From Thermomonospora echinospora (GTDB lineage: Bacteria; Actinomycetota; Actinomycetes; Streptosporangiales; Streptosporangiaceae): a stretch of DNA of 64,000 nucleotides. The stretch's first letter is position 1, and every line of letters begins with the position of its first letter. The translations under genes were made by a program, and so were the position numbers. The notes beneath the pieces were generated by a model, which worked only from the letters and a program-made list of their open reading frames with translations, was not told where the DNA came from and ran no database searches. Of this stretch, positions 33,561-49,818 are shown in pieces. The stretch lies in the NCBI RefSeq assembly GCF_900108175.1, contig NZ_FNVO01000004.1, forward strand, positions 372,001 to 436,000, in the 5' to 3' direction.

Positions 33561-34648
33561 CGATGCTCGGTCGCGGCAAGCGTTCCGCGGACAAGGCGGA
33601 CAAGGCGGACAAGGCGCGCAAGGCCGAGGAGGCCGCCCGGCGGGCCGAGGAACTGGCCGAGCAGGCCAGACAGGCAGCTGAGGAGGCCAGAGCCGCCCTG
33701 CGGGAGGTTGAGGAGGCGGAGGCTTCCCAGAAGGCCACCGAGGGCTCCGGGGGCGGCACCGAGGCTCTCAGGGCCGCCGAGGACGAGAATTCGCCGGCCG
33801 ACGACGTTCGGGACGACGACGTTCGGGACGACGACGCGTCCGGCGACGCCGAGCCGGTCGCCACCGAGGTCGCTGCGAAGCCCGCCGCCGCAAAGTCGAC
33901 CTCCGTCGAGCCGGCCGACGCCGAAGCCGACGCCGACGCCGCGATCGATGAGGAACAGGCCGGCGACGTCGAGACCGACGCCGAGGCGAAGACCCCGGCC
34001 GCCGGGAAGAGCGGGCGGAAGGCCGCCGTCGCGAAGCCGGCCGAGGCCGAGCCGGAGGGGGACGCCGGGATCGCCGCCGCCGACGACGAGGCCGAAGACG
34101 TCGACGGCGTCGGCGAGGACGACGAGGACGGCGAGGACGAGCCCGTCGCCCGGCGGCGGGTGGTCGTCCGGGCCGGGCTGGGCGTCTCCGGAGTGGTGCT
34201 GCTGCTCCTGACGGTGGCGCTGGGCGGGGCGCTGGGCTGGCTGTGGCACAAGGACCGGCAGTTGTCCGGTGCCGAGGAGGCCCGCAAGCAGGTGGCCTTC
34301 GCAGCGGCCCAGGCCGCGCAGGACCTGTCGTCCTACGACTACCGCACCGTCGACTCCGACCTGCGCAGGGCGGCCGAGCACACCACCGGCAAGTTCCGCG
34401 ACGACTTCGTCAAGGAGTCCGAGCGGGTCAAGAGCACCGCCCGCAAGGAGCAGACCGTCACCGAGGGCGTGGCCCTCAAGACCGGCATCGAGCAGGTGTC
34501 CGGGAACACGGCGGTGGCGCTGGTCTTCCTCAACCAGGAGACCGCCAAGACCTCCACCGTCGAGCGGCTGCCGCACCAGTACACGCTCCGGCTGACCATG
34601 AAGAAGATCGACGACCGCTGGCTGGTGGAGAAGCTTCAGCTGATCTAG
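33557..34648 (+). CDS. Mce-associated membrane protein (Mas), second copy with long charged cytosolic region
   Basis: 363 residues. The N-terminal ~205 residues are low-complexity: a Lys/Ala/Glu-rich coiled-coil-like stretch (KADKADKARKAEEAARRAEE), a duplicated DDVRDDDVRDDD acidic repeat, and Ala/Asp/Glu-rich sequence. One membrane helix (about 213-237) follows. The exported domain has SSYDYRTVDSDLRRAAEHTT and ends KIDDRWLVEKLQLI, the same fold as the first Mas. The ATG overlaps the previous stop (ATGA). Last gene of the mce operon. Confidence 0.85.
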   Translation: MTMLGRGKRSADKADKADKARKAEEAARRAEELAEQARQAAEEARAALREVEEAEASQKATEGSGGGTEALRAAEDENSPADDVRDDDVRDDDASGDAEPVATEVAAKPAAAKSTSVEPADAEADADAAIDEEQAGDVETDAEAKTPAAGKSGRKAAVAKPAEAEPEGDAGIAAADDEAEDVDGVGEDDEDGEDEPVARRRVVVRAGLGVSGVVLLLLTVALGGALGWLWHKDRQLSGAEEARKQVAFAAAQAAQDLSSYDYRTVDSDLRRAAEHTTGKFRDDFVKESERVKSTARKEQTVTEGVALKTGIEQVSGNTAVALVFLNQETAKTSTVERLPHQYTLRLTMKKIDDRWLVEKLQLI

Positions 34649-34671
34649 CCGTCCCGGGCGTTCCCGCCGCA

Positions 34672-34702
34672 GGCCCGCTTCCGGACATGCCGGGAGCGGG
34701 CC
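34672..34702 (+). terminator. Stem-loop terminator after the mce operon
   Basis: A 13-bp stem with one G-U pair, GGCCCGCTTCCGG (34672-34684) with CCGGGAGCGGGCC (34690-34702), and a 5-base loop. Confidence 0.75.
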
Positions 34703-34792
34703 GAGGCGCCTGAGGGGCGCCGCAGGGGCCGCCCGCTCGAAACTATGGCTTTCCTCACTGCTGGTCAGCGGGGGAAATACCGCTGGCCGGTC

Positions 34793-34821
34793 TTGACTCC
34801 GAGGCTCAGACGAGCGATGCT
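34793..34821 (+). promoter_or_regulatory. Upstream promoter candidate for rpoB
   Basis: TTGACT (34793-34798), a 17-base spacer and GATGCT (34816-34821). Weaker -10 than the downstream promoter. Confidence 0.4.
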
Positions 34822-34856
34822 GCGAGGCAACTGTGATGCATACTGCGGCGCCAGAG

Positions 34857-34885
34857 TTGCCAGCGGTGTGGCACTCGGCTACACT
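34857..34885 (+). promoter_or_regulatory. Main promoter of rpoB-rpoC
   Basis: TTGCCA (34857-34862), a 17-base spacer and TACACT (34880-34885), a good sigma-A/HrdB-type promoter. Transcription would start near 34892, giving a leader of about 145 bases before the TTG start of rpoB. Confidence 0.8.
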
Positions 34886-35035
34886 GCTCCTTTGCGCTGC
34901 CCTCTGACTGTCCTCGTGCAAGAAATCAACCGTGCGCGGTCCGTGCACCCATGGGACCTGCTTTAACGATCTTGCTCGGCGATGGTCTGGCCTGCGCGTC
35001 ACCAGTACCGCCGCGAGCCCTCGGAAGGACCACTC

Positions 35036-38518
<3,483 letters not shown>

Positions 38519-38541
38519 GGACACAAGGGGACAGATAGACA

Positions 38542-42420
<3,879 letters not shown>

Positions 42421-42439
42421 TCCCTGACGGCACAGGCAC

Positions 42440-42471
42440 AGGGCCCCTCCCGGTTCTCCGGGAGGGGCCCT
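42440..42471 (+). terminator. Stem-loop terminator after rpoC
   Basis: A perfect 14-bp stem, AGGGCCCCTCCCGG (42440-42453) with CCGGGAGGGGCCCT (42458-42471), loop TTCT, followed by CGCCGTTTCC. Confidence 0.9.
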
Positions 42472-42571
42472 CGCCGTTTCCGGCGGTGGCGGCGCGCCGG
42501 GATCGGCCGCCGCCACGGCCGGCCCGGAGACGGCCGCCCCGCGTACGGCACGGCCCCGGCCGGACGGGCGG

Positions 42572-43330
42572 TCAGCGGAATCGGACGAGGGCCGCGGTGG
42601 CGTCGTCGTGTCTCTTGCCGCGGCGGCCCGCCCGCTCGGCCGCGGTCTCGGCGAGCTCGGCCAGACGGGTGCGGCGGATCAGCTCGGCCGGGCCCTCGCG
42701 GTCGAGGACGTCCAGCAGGCCCCGCCAGTCCAGGAGCCCGAAACGCTCCACGAGCCGTGCGGCCCCGTCGCTGAGCACCGCCAGGCGCCGCACGTCTGAC
42801 AGCGTCGCCGAGCCCGTCACGGCCTCGTAGGCGGCCTCAGGGCGGGCACCGGCCACCCAGAAGCCCCCGGGGGCGTTGCGCAGCCGTCGTACCGCCTCGG
42901 CGGTGTAGGAGGGCAGCCGGGCGGTCCGGTCGTCGAGCACCACCTCGATCCGGCCGTCCAGGTCGATGACCACGGGGGAGTCGGCCAGCACCAGCCAGTC
43001 CAGCCGCTCGCCCCGGCGGCGCACGACGGCGGCGGTCGTCGAGGGGCTGTCGGGGTTGGTCAGGTCGCAGCCGTCGGCGTGGGCGCGGCGGGCGCCGCCG
43101 ATGGCCTCCGCCAGCAGATCGGCCAGGGGAGCGGCGGCCTCCGCGGTGAGCAGCCGGGCCAACTCGCCCGCCAGCCGCGCCACCAGCCAGCGCGGGCCGT
43201 GCACGCATCCGGAGTCCACGTCGGGCCGCTGCGTCGCCCCGTCGAGCAGGACGACCCAGCCGTCGCCCGCCACGACGCAGTCCTCGTTGGGCCGTCCGGG
43301 CGTGGCCTCGCTGGCGTAGCGGATGTCCAC
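42572..43330 (-). CDS. PP2C-like protein phosphatase domain protein
   Basis: 252 residues from a GTG at 43330 with AGGAG 6-7 bases upstream. PP2C-type order of motifs: EATPGRPNEDCVV (metal Asp near 17), GWVVLLDGATQ (DG near 29-30), STTAAVVRRRGERLDWLVLADSPVV, a VLSDGAARLVERFG segment and the closing KRHDDATAALVRF (metal Asp pair). No membrane helix. It would remove phosphate from Ser/Thr, or be a degenerate relative. Transcribed away from the DUF3152 gene. Possible link to the Thr-rich motifs in the nearby YGQ-rich protein is speculation. Confidence 0.75.
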   Translation of the reverse strand: MDIRYASEATPGRPNEDCVVAGDGWVVLLDGATQRPDVDSGCVHGPRWLVARLAGELARLLTAEAAAPLADLLAEAIGGARRAHADGCDLTNPDSPSTTAAVVRRRGERLDWLVLADSPVVIDLDGRIEVVLDDRTARLPSYTAEAVRRLRNAPGGFWVAGARPEAAYEAVTGSATLSDVRRLAVLSDGAARLVERFGLLDWRGLLDVLDREGPAELIRRTRLAELAETAAERAGRRGKRHDDATAALVRFR

Positions 43331-43368
43331 GATGCTCCTGGTAAAAGCGGTCTTGACGGAAGATCATC

Positions 43369-43396
43369 TTGCCAGTCGCCCCAGGTTTGGCATGCT
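43369..43396 (+). promoter_or_regulatory. Promoter candidate for a leaderless DUF3152 mRNA
   Basis: TTGCCA (43369-43374), a 16-base spacer and CATGCT (43391-43396). Transcription would begin at about 43403-43406, at or next to the ATG of the DUF3152 gene, which has no ribosome binding site. Confidence 0.45.
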
Positions 43397-43405
43397 GTCG
43401 GCTCT

Positions 43406-44260
43406 ATGCGCACCCGTACGCCCCACCGGGCCCACCCTCACGGACACGCCGACGGCGGCTGGGCGGCCGAGGACGACGACTGGCTGGACGATGCCATCCA
43501 CGGCGCCGCACGCCGCAGACGCCGCGTCAGGTTCCTGCTCGCCGTCCTGGCGGCGTGCGTGGCCATCGGCACGGCCGCCGCCCTCACCTGGACCCTTCTG
43601 CCGGCCGCCTCCGGCAAGGGCAGGGCCTCCCTCGGCGACCCGTCCCACGGGACCGCGAGGCCGAGCGCCACGCCCACCCCTACTCCCACCGTCATCCCCA
43701 GCCGGGGCACCGGCAAGTTCATCCGGGCCACCGGATCCGGCCGCAAGGTGGGGCGCGGCACCCTGCTGCGGTACGCGGTGGAGGTCGAAGGGGGCATCGG
43801 CCAGCAGGCCGATGCGTTCGCCCGGGTCGTCGACGGCATCCTGGCGGACCGCCGGGGCTGGACCGCCGCCGGCAAGTGGGCCTTCCAGCGGGTCGGATCC
43901 GCCCGCTACGACTTCGTGGTCCGGCTGGCGGCCCCCAAGACGGTCGACAGGATCTGCGCCAAGTACGGGCTGGACACCGAGAGCAGGGTCAACTGCGCCG
44001 GCGGCAAGGAGGTGGTGGTCAACCTCAGGCGCTGGCTGCTGCTGACTCCCGTCTACAAGGGCAGGCCCCAGCTGTACCGGGCGCTGGTGATCAATCACGA
44101 GGTCGGCCACCGGCTGGGCTTCGACCACGTGACCTGCCCGCGCAAGGGCCGCCCCGCCCCGGTGATGCAGCAGCAGATCTTCGGGATGAAGGGCTGCGTG
44201 GTCAACGGCTGGCCCTATGATTCCCGCGGCCGTCTCATCACCGGCCCGGCGGTACCGTGA
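43406..44260 (+). CDS. Exported DUF3152 protein with metzincin-type zinc motif
   Basis: 284 residues. A cytosolic N-terminus (His/Asp-rich) is followed by a membrane helix (about 45-70), a Pro/Thr/Ser linker (about 75-100) and the DUF3152 domain (about 105-280). The domain contains HEVGHRLGFDH (231-241), an HExxHxxGxxH zinc-binding sequence of metallopeptidases. Three cysteines (near 193, 200 and 245) could form disulfides outside. Predicted as a membrane-anchored extracytoplasmic protease; no substrate is suggested by context. No ribosome binding site is visible, consistent with leaderless translation. Confidence 0.82.
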   Translation: MRTRTPHRAHPHGHADGGWAAEDDDWLDDAIHGAARRRRRVRFLLAVLAACVAIGTAAALTWTLLPAASGKGRASLGDPSHGTARPSATPTPTPTVIPSRGTGKFIRATGSGRKVGRGTLLRYAVEVEGGIGQQADAFARVVDGILADRRGWTAAGKWAFQRVGSARYDFVVRLAAPKTVDRICAKYGLDTESRVNCAGGKEVVVNLRRWLLLTPVYKGRPQLYRALVINHEVGHRLGFDHVTCPRKGRPAPVMQQQIFGMKGCVVNGWPYDSRGRLITGPAVP

Positions 44261-44276
44261 CGGTCGGCGGGACGGA

Positions 44277-44290
44277 CACGGCATGCCGTG
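44277..44290. repeat. 14-bp perfect palindrome
   Basis: CACGGCATGCCGTG, 17 bases past the DUF3152 stop. Could be a protein-binding site or a minimal terminator. Confidence 0.4.
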
Positions 44291-44390
44291 GCGTGGTCCG
44301 GCCGTTACCCGGCAGGCATCAGCCGAACCCGGACCGGGTACAGAACGTCCCACCAGATGACCATCGAAGCGTGGTGATTTGCGGTGGCGC

Positions 44391-44420
44391 TTGCCATCCG
44401 GGCAGGCTGGAGAATTGAAT
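44391..44420 (+). promoter_or_regulatory. Weak promoter candidate for the YGQ-rich protein
   Basis: TTGCCA (44391-44396), an 18-base spacer and TTGAAT (44415-44420). An inverted repeat CCCATG/CATGGG (44422-44445 region) follows. Confidence 0.3.
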
Positions 44421-44543
44421 GCCCATGGCGTGACGTCGTCATGGGTCGACGACGAGCTTGGGGGCCGCGTCATGCGCGCCTCGGAGCACAACAGGATGGG
44501 CCTGGGCGGACCGTCCAGGGAACGGTGCTGAAGGAGCCCGACG

Positions 44544-46115
44544 ATGACCGAGCAGAGCGGCACGCAGGGACCGCAGTGGCCGACGCCCGACAACCAGGAC
44601 CCGTCCCAGAGCGGTGAGGGCCAGGAGGCGCGGCCTGACCAGGAGGCGCCCGCGCCGCCGGTGCGGCCGATGGGCGACCGCACGGTGGTGTTCGGCGCGC
44701 CTTCGCGCGGCGCCACTCCGCCGGGCAGCGCCGCCCCACCGGGCGGCGGCACGGAGCGCACCGAGCCCGCCGGCCCGGGGTCCGGCGAGCGTCAGGAGCG
44801 GCCCACCCCGCCGCCCGCGCCGCCCACCATGATCGAGCAGCCGATCGCCGGCCTCGGCGCCGAGCCGCCCCAGCAGCCGCAGCAGCCCTCCTACGGGCAG
44901 CAGCCCGGCGGCTACGGCCAGCCCCAGAACCCCTACGGCCAGCCCCCGCAGCAGTACGGGCAGCAGCCGTCCTACGGCCAGCCGCAGCAGTACGGCCAGC
45001 AGCCTCCGCAGAGCCCCTACGGCCAGCCGCCGCAGGCCCCTCAGCAGCCCTACGGGCAGCAGCAGCCGCAGCAGCAGTACGGCGGAGCTCAGGACCCGTA
45101 CCGCCCGCCGTCCTACGACCAGCCCCAGGAGCCCCCGGCGGGCGTGTCGGGCGGCGAGCGCACCCTGATCGTTCCGGGTCCGGGCGCCGACGAGCAGCAG
45201 CCGTCCTACGGCGCCCAGCCTGAGCGGCCCCCCGCGGCCGACCAGGCGACGGTGGCCTGGTCCCCGGGCACCGACGTGCCCGTCGCCGGGGCGCACGACC
45301 GTGCCGAGAGCCCGCAGCAGACCCCCCAGCAGAACGAGCCGTGGCAGCAGCCGCAGGCCCCCGGGCGGGCCGAGCAGCAGCCCTGGCAGCCGCCCCAGCC
45401 GGGCGGCGGCGAGCGCACGCTGATGGTGCCCCCGCCCGAGCCCGGCCAGTACGCCGGGCCGGTCCCCGAGGAGCCGCGCTCGTACGAGCCGCCGGCCGGG
45501 GCCGCGGGCCAGGGCTACGGCGCCTCTCAGGGCTCCGACAGCGACGCGCAGTCCACCCAGGCCTTCGACCCGGGCTCGGGCTCGGAGTCGTCCGCCTCGC
45601 CCGCCTCGCCTGCCTATCCCGACCAGTCCCAGTGGCAGCAGGGCTCCGAGCAGCAGGGCCAGCAGTCCTATGGGCAGCAGCCGTACGGGCAGCCGGGCCA
45701 GCAGGCCTACGGCGCGCCGGGCAGCCAGCAAGGCTATGGCCAGCAGCAGGGCTACCCCCAGCAGCAGTACGGCCAGCAGCCCGAGGGCCAGCAGGGGCAG
45801 CAGTACGGTCAGCAGCACTACGGCCAGCCGCAGGGCGAGCAGGCGTACGGCCAGCCGGGCCAGCCGGGCCAGCAGGGCCAGTCGCAGCAGGCGTACGGCG
45901 CCCAGCCCGGCCAGCAGTACGGCCAGCAGGCGTACGGCGCCCAGCCGGTGGGCCAGCAGCAGCACTACGGCCAGCCCCAGGGCCAGTACGGCGCGCAGAC
46001 CTACGGCGGCAGTGCGGACACCGCCAAGGACGGCAAGAAGGGCCTGTGGATCGGGGTCGGCGCCATCGTCGTGGTGGTGCTCATCGTGATCATCCTGGTG
46101 GCGTTCGTCCTCTAA
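44544..46115 (+). CDS. Tail-anchored Tyr-Gly-Gln-rich low-complexity membrane protein
   Basis: 523 residues, AAGGAG 8 bases before the ATG. Nearly the whole protein is intrinsically disordered: Pro/Glu/Gly-rich at the start, then two blocks of YGQ(Q/P) repeats (about 112-190 and 370-490). It ends with a single hydrophobic helix (about 499-522) at the extreme C-terminus, so it is likely tail-anchored with the disordered part in the cytosol. A motif G(D/E)RT plus hydrophobic residues occurs at about 44-51, 204-211 and 289-296. Actinomycetes have other Pro/Gln-rich membrane proteins, but no functional domain is recognisable here. Confidence 0.78.
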   Translation: MTEQSGTQGPQWPTPDNQDPSQSGEGQEARPDQEAPAPPVRPMGDRTVVFGAPSRGATPPGSAAPPGGGTERTEPAGPGSGERQERPTPPPAPPTMIEQPIAGLGAEPPQQPQQPSYGQQPGGYGQPQNPYGQPPQQYGQQPSYGQPQQYGQQPPQSPYGQPPQAPQQPYGQQQPQQQYGGAQDPYRPPSYDQPQEPPAGVSGGERTLIVPGPGADEQQPSYGAQPERPPAADQATVAWSPGTDVPVAGAHDRAESPQQTPQQNEPWQQPQAPGRAEQQPWQPPQPGGGERTLMVPPPEPGQYAGPVPEEPRSYEPPAGAAGQGYGASQGSDSDAQSTQAFDPGSGSESSASPASPAYPDQSQWQQGSEQQGQQSYGQQPYGQPGQQAYGAPGSQQGYGQQQGYPQQQYGQQPEGQQGQQYGQQHYGQPQGEQAYGQPGQPGQQGQSQQAYGAQPGQQYGQQAYGAQPVGQQQHYGQPQGQYGAQTYGGSADTAKDGKKGLWIGVGAIVVVVLIVIILVAFVL

Positions 46116-46244
46116 CTCCCTCTAACTCCTGGAGGTCCTCCAGGGACGTGCCCCGTCACCGGGGCGGCGAAGGGCGGCCGGAGACCTGCCGCCGGCCGGA
46201 TCCGCGGTGGCGGCCCCTTCCCTCCTTTCGGACTCCTGGGTCAC

Positions 46245-46272
46245 AATGCCGACGGGAACTCCCGTCGGCATT
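46245..46272 (+). terminator. Stem-loop terminator after the YGQ-rich protein gene
   Basis: Perfect 12-bp stem, AATGCCGACGGG (46245-46256) with CCCGTCGGCATT (46261-46272), loop AACT. Confidence 0.82.
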
Positions 46273-46369
46273 GGCCCGTTCTACGGCCGGGACCGTCCCG
46301 GCCGCCGCCGAGACGGGCCGGGTCCGAGCTTGCGCCGGACAGGCCGGACACGGTAATGGCGTGCTCGCT

Positions 46370-46398
46370 TTGACCTATGCCGCAAGCGTGGGTAGTCT
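46370..46398 (+). promoter_or_regulatory. Promoter of the rpsL-rpsG-fusA-tuf operon
   Basis: TTGACC (46370-46375), a 17-base spacer and TAGTCT (46393-46398), one of the best sigma-A-type promoters in the window. Transcription would start near 46405, leaving a leader of about 300 bases before rpsL that has no recognised gene. Confidence 0.75.
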
Positions 46399-46706
46399 CT
46401 TCCTTCGTGCCCGTGGCAGCGGGTCACATGTGCGTGCGCGCCGGCGAGGCCCTCTGGGAGCCAGTCCTAGCGCCGCCAATCCACTCCCCGGCTTGTCGGC
46501 CCGATGCGGGCCGTGGCGGTCGCGTTACGCCTTGACGTGAGAGCGGAAAGGGCGACACGCCCGACCGCGTGGGTCGGAGAGGCCGGGAAACCGGCAGGTC
46601 ACAGCCTCGCCAGGGGCGGTGATGACGGCCTTCGTCAGAGGTGTTTTCGGGCGAGGGCCAGCAGTTGTGAGAATTACCGGCTCGGTACGAGGAAGACGGA
46701 GACGCG

Positions 46707-47078
46707 GTGCCCACGATCCAGCAGCTTGTCCGCAAGGGCCGCCAGGACAAGGTGACCAAGAACAAGACGCCTGCGCTCAAGGGCAGCCCCCAGCGCCGGG
46801 GTGTTTGCACGCGCGTCTACACGACGACGCCCAAGAAGCCCAACTCCGCCCTCCGCAAGGTCGCGCGTGTCCGGCTGACCAGCGGGATCGAGGTCACCGC
46901 CTACATCCCCGGCGTCGGGCACAACCTGCAGGAGCACTCCATCGTGCTCGTGCGCGGCGGCCGTGTGAAGGACCTGCCGGGTGTCCGTTACAAGATCATC
47001 CGCGGTTCGCTCGACACCCAGGGTGTGCGCAACCGCAAGCAGGCGCGCAGCCGCTACGGCGCGAAGAAGGAGAAGTAA
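46707..47078 (+). CDS. rpsL: 30S ribosomal protein S12
   Basis: 123 residues, GTG start. Decoding-centre protein; the streptomycin region reads [13 protein letters not shown] with the wild-type lysine at about 43, and GVRYKIIRG keeps the second lysine, so no classical resistance change is present. The stop overlaps the rpsG ATG by one base (TAATG). Confidence 0.98.
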   Translation: MPTIQQLVRKGRQDKVTKNKTPALKGSPQRRGVCTRVYTTTPKKPNSALRKVARVRLTSGIEVTAYIPGVGHNLQEHSIVLVRGGRVKDLPGVRYKIIRGSLDTQGVRNRKQARSRYGAKKEK

Positions 47079-47548
47079 TGCCGCGCAAGGGCCCCGCTGG
47101 CAAGCGCCAGCTCATCGCCGACCCGGTGTACAACTCGCCGCTGGTCACCGCGCTGATCAACAAGGTGCTCCTGGACGGCAAGCGCTCCATCGCGCAGCGC
47201 ATCGTGTACGAGGCCCTCGAGGGCGCCCGGGAGAAGACCGGCAACGACCCGGTCGTCACCCTCAAGCGCGCGCTGGACAACGTCAAGCCGACCATCGAGG
47301 TCAAGAGCCGCCGGGTCGGCGGTGCGACCTACCAGGTGCCGGTGGAGGTCCGGCCGGCCCGCAGCACCACCCTTGCGCTGCGCTGGCTGGTGACCTTCTC
47401 CCGCGCCCGTCGCGAGAAGACCATGACCGAGCGGCTGATGAACGAGCTCATCGACGCCAGCAACGGTCTGGGCGCTTCGGTCAAGAAGCGCGAGGACACG
47501 CACAAGATGGCGGAGTCGAACAAGGCTTTCGCCCACTACCGCTGGTGA
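47078..47548 (+). CDS. rpsG: 30S ribosomal protein S7
   Basis: 156 residues from the ATG at 47078, with GAAGGAG just upstream inside rpsL. S7 nucleates the 30S head and often represses the str operon translationally. The motif [17 protein letters not shown] and the C-terminal [13 protein letters not shown] identify it. Confidence 0.98.
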   Translation: MPRKGPAGKRQLIADPVYNSPLVTALINKVLLDGKRSIAQRIVYEALEGAREKTGNDPVVTLKRALDNVKPTIEVKSRRVGGATYQVPVEVRPARSTTLALRWLVTFSRARREKTMTERLMNELIDASNGLGASVKKREDTHKMAESNKAFAHYRW

Positions 47549-47594
47549 TCCCGGCGGACCTACTGACGACGAACGACGCGAGGACGCGAGCACA

Positions 47595-49706
47595 GTGGCT
47601 ACCAAGACCGGTGTAGACCTGGCCAAGGTCCGCAACATCGGGATCATGGCCCATATCGACGCGGGCAAGACCACGACGACCGAGCGCATCCTGTACTACA
47701 CCGGGATGAGCTACAAGATCGGCGAGGTCCACGACGGCGCCGCCACCACCGACTTCATGGAGCAGGAGCAGGAGCGGGGGATCACCATCACCTCCGCCGC
47801 CGTGACCTGCCGGTGGCCCGTGGACAGCGTCGAGCACACCATCAACATCATCGACACCCCGGGGCACGTCGACTTCACCGTCGAGGTGGAGCGGTCGCTG
47901 CGGGTGCTCGACGGTGCGGTGGCGGTGTTCGACGGTGTCGCCGGTGTGGAGCCGCAGTCGGAGACCGTGTGGCGCCAGGCCGACCGGTACGGCGTGCCGC
48001 GGATCTGCTTCGTCAACAAGCTCGACCGGGTCGGCGCGGAGTTCCACCGCTGCGTCGACATGATCGAGAACCGGCTGAACGCGGTTCCGCTGGTGATGCA
48101 GCTGCCGATCGGCGCCGAGGCCGACTTCCGGGGCGTCATCGACCTGGTGAAGATGAAGGCCCTGGTGTGGAACACCGAGGCCAAGCTGGGCGAGATGTAC
48201 GACGAGGTCGACATCCCCGACAGCCACGCCGAGGCCGCCACCGAGTGGCACGACAAGCTGATCGAGACGCTCGCCGAGGCCGACGACGAGATCATGGAGC
48301 TGTACCTGGAGGGCAACGAGCCCACCGTCGAGCAGCTGATCCCGGCGATCCGGCGCGCGACCATCGCCAGCAAGCTCACCCCGGTGCTGTGCGGCACGGC
48401 CTTCAAGAACAAGGGCGTGCAGCCGCTGCTGGACGCGATCGTCCGCTACCTGCCCTCGCCGCTGGACATCGAGGCCATCGAGGGCACGGACATGCGCGAC
48501 GAGGAGAAGGCCATCGCGCGCAAGCCGAGCGAGGACGAGCCGTTCTCCGCGCTGGCGTTCAAGATCATGAGCGACCCGCACCTGGGCAAGCTGACCTTCG
48601 TGCGCGTCTACTCGGGCGTCCTGGAGTCCGGCTCCACCGTGCTCAACTCGGTCAAGGACCGCAAGGAGCGCATCGGCAAGATCTACCGGATGCACGCCAA
48701 CAAGCGTGAGGAGATCGAGCGTGTCGGCGCCGGCGACATCGTCGCGGTGATGGGTCTCAAGCAGACCACCACCGGCGAGACGCTGTGCGACGACAAGGCC
48801 CCGGTGGTCCTGGAGTCGATGACCTTCCCGGCGCCGGTGATCAACGTCGCCATCGAGCCGAAGACCAAGGGCGACCAGCAGAAGCTGGGCACCGCGATCC
48901 AGCGGCTGGCCGAGGAGGACCCCTCCTTCCAGGTCCGTACCGACCAGGACACCGGCCAGACCATCATCTGGGGGATGGGTGAGCTCCACCTGGAGATCCT
49001 CGTCGACCGGATGAAGCGCGAGTTCAAGGTCGAGGCCAACGTGGGCCGCCCGCAGGTGGCCTACCGCGAGACCATCACCAAGAAGGTCGAGAAGGTCGAG
49101 TACACCCACAAGAAGCAGACGGGTGGCTCGGGCCAGTTCGGCCGGGTGATCATCGACCTGGAGCCGCTGGGCGACGGCAACGACGGCTACGAGTTCGAGA
49201 ACAAGGTCACCGGTGGCCGCATCCCGCGGGAGTTCATCCCGTCGGTCGACGCCGGCTGCCAGGAGGCCGCCGAGTTCGGCGTGCTCGCCGGGTACCCGAT
49301 GGTGGGGGTCAAGGTCACCCTGCAGGATGGTGCCTACCACGAGGTCGACTCCTCGGAGATGGCCTTCAAGGTCGCCGGTTCCATGGCGTTCAAGGAGGCG
49401 GCCCGCAAGGCCAAGCCCACGCTGCTGGAGCCGATGATGGCCGTGGAGGTCACCACCCCCGAGGACAACATGGGCGACGTGATCGGCGACCTGAACAGCC
49501 GCCGCGGTCACATCCAGTCCATGGACGAGCGGGCCGGCATGCGGGTCGTCAAGGCCATCGTGCCGCTGTCGGAGATGTTCGGCTACGTGGGTGATCTGCG
49601 CAGCAAGACCCAGGGCCGGGCTGTTTTCACCATGCAGTTCGACTCCTACGCGGAGGTGCCGAGCAACGTCGCGCAGGAGATCATCGCCAAGGCGCGGGGC
49701 GAGTAG
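47595..49706 (+). CDS. fusA: Elongation factor G
   Basis: 703 residues, GTG start. G1 motif AHIDAGKTT (19-27), switch region [20 protein letters not shown] and NKLDR are all present, followed by domains II-V ending in the conserved [14 protein letters not shown] loop. It drives ribosome translocation. A 10-bp hairpin lies between it and tuf. Confidence 0.98.
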   Translation: MATKTGVDLAKVRNIGIMAHIDAGKTTTTERILYYTGMSYKIGEVHDGAATTDFMEQEQERGITITSAAVTCRWPVDSVEHTINIIDTPGHVDFTVEVERSLRVLDGAVAVFDGVAGVEPQSETVWRQADRYGVPRICFVNKLDRVGAEFHRCVDMIENRLNAVPLVMQLPIGAEADFRGVIDLVKMKALVWNTEAKLGEMYDEVDIPDSHAEAATEWHDKLIETLAEADDEIMELYLEGNEPTVEQLIPAIRRATIASKLTPVLCGTAFKNKGVQPLLDAIVRYLPSPLDIEAIEGTDMRDEEKAIARKPSEDEPFSALAFKIMSDPHLGKLTFVRVYSGVLESGSTVLNSVKDRKERIGKIYRMHANKREEIERVGAGDIVAVMGLKQTTTGETLCDDKAPVVLESMTFPAPVINVAIEPKTKGDQQKLGTAIQRLAEEDPSFQVRTDQDTGQTIIWGMGELHLEILVDRMKREFKVEANVGRPQVAYRETITKKVEKVEYTHKKQTGGSGQFGRVIIDLEPLGDGNDGYEFENKVTGGRIPREFIPSVDAGCQEAAEFGVLAGYPMVGVKVTLQDGAYHEVDSSEMAFKVAGSMAFKEAARKAKPTLLEPMMAVEVTTPEDNMGDVIGDLNSRRGHIQSMDERAGMRVVKAIVPLSEMFGYVGDLRSKTQGRAVFTMQFDSYAEVPSNVAQEIIAKARGE

Positions 49707-49736
49707 CCTCCTCCGGGCCTAGCCCAGATCACCAGG

Positions 49737-49761
49737 CCGGGCGGCGGCACGCCGCCGCCCG
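49737..49761 (+). terminator. Hairpin between fusA and tuf
   Basis: 10-bp stem GCCGGGCGGC (49737-49746) with GCCGCCCGGC (49752-49761), loop ACGCC. It may partly terminate or stabilise fusA mRNA; tuf often has its own promoter in actinomycetes. Confidence 0.6.
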
Positions 49762-49818
49762 GCGACACCCGGAACCAAGCGGTCGCGTCTGCGGCCGAGA
49801 CGCAACAAGGAGACACCA

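Noticed and set aside
44439-45965. 508-codon Leu/Arg-rich minus-strand frame over the YGQ-rich gene
   Set aside because: It mirrors the repeat DNA of the plus-strand gene, which has a good ribosome binding site and a C-terminal membrane helix; the antisense has neither.
46830-46880. Streptomycin-resistance change in rpsL
   Set aside because: The TTTPKKPNS segment and the second lysine region are wild type.
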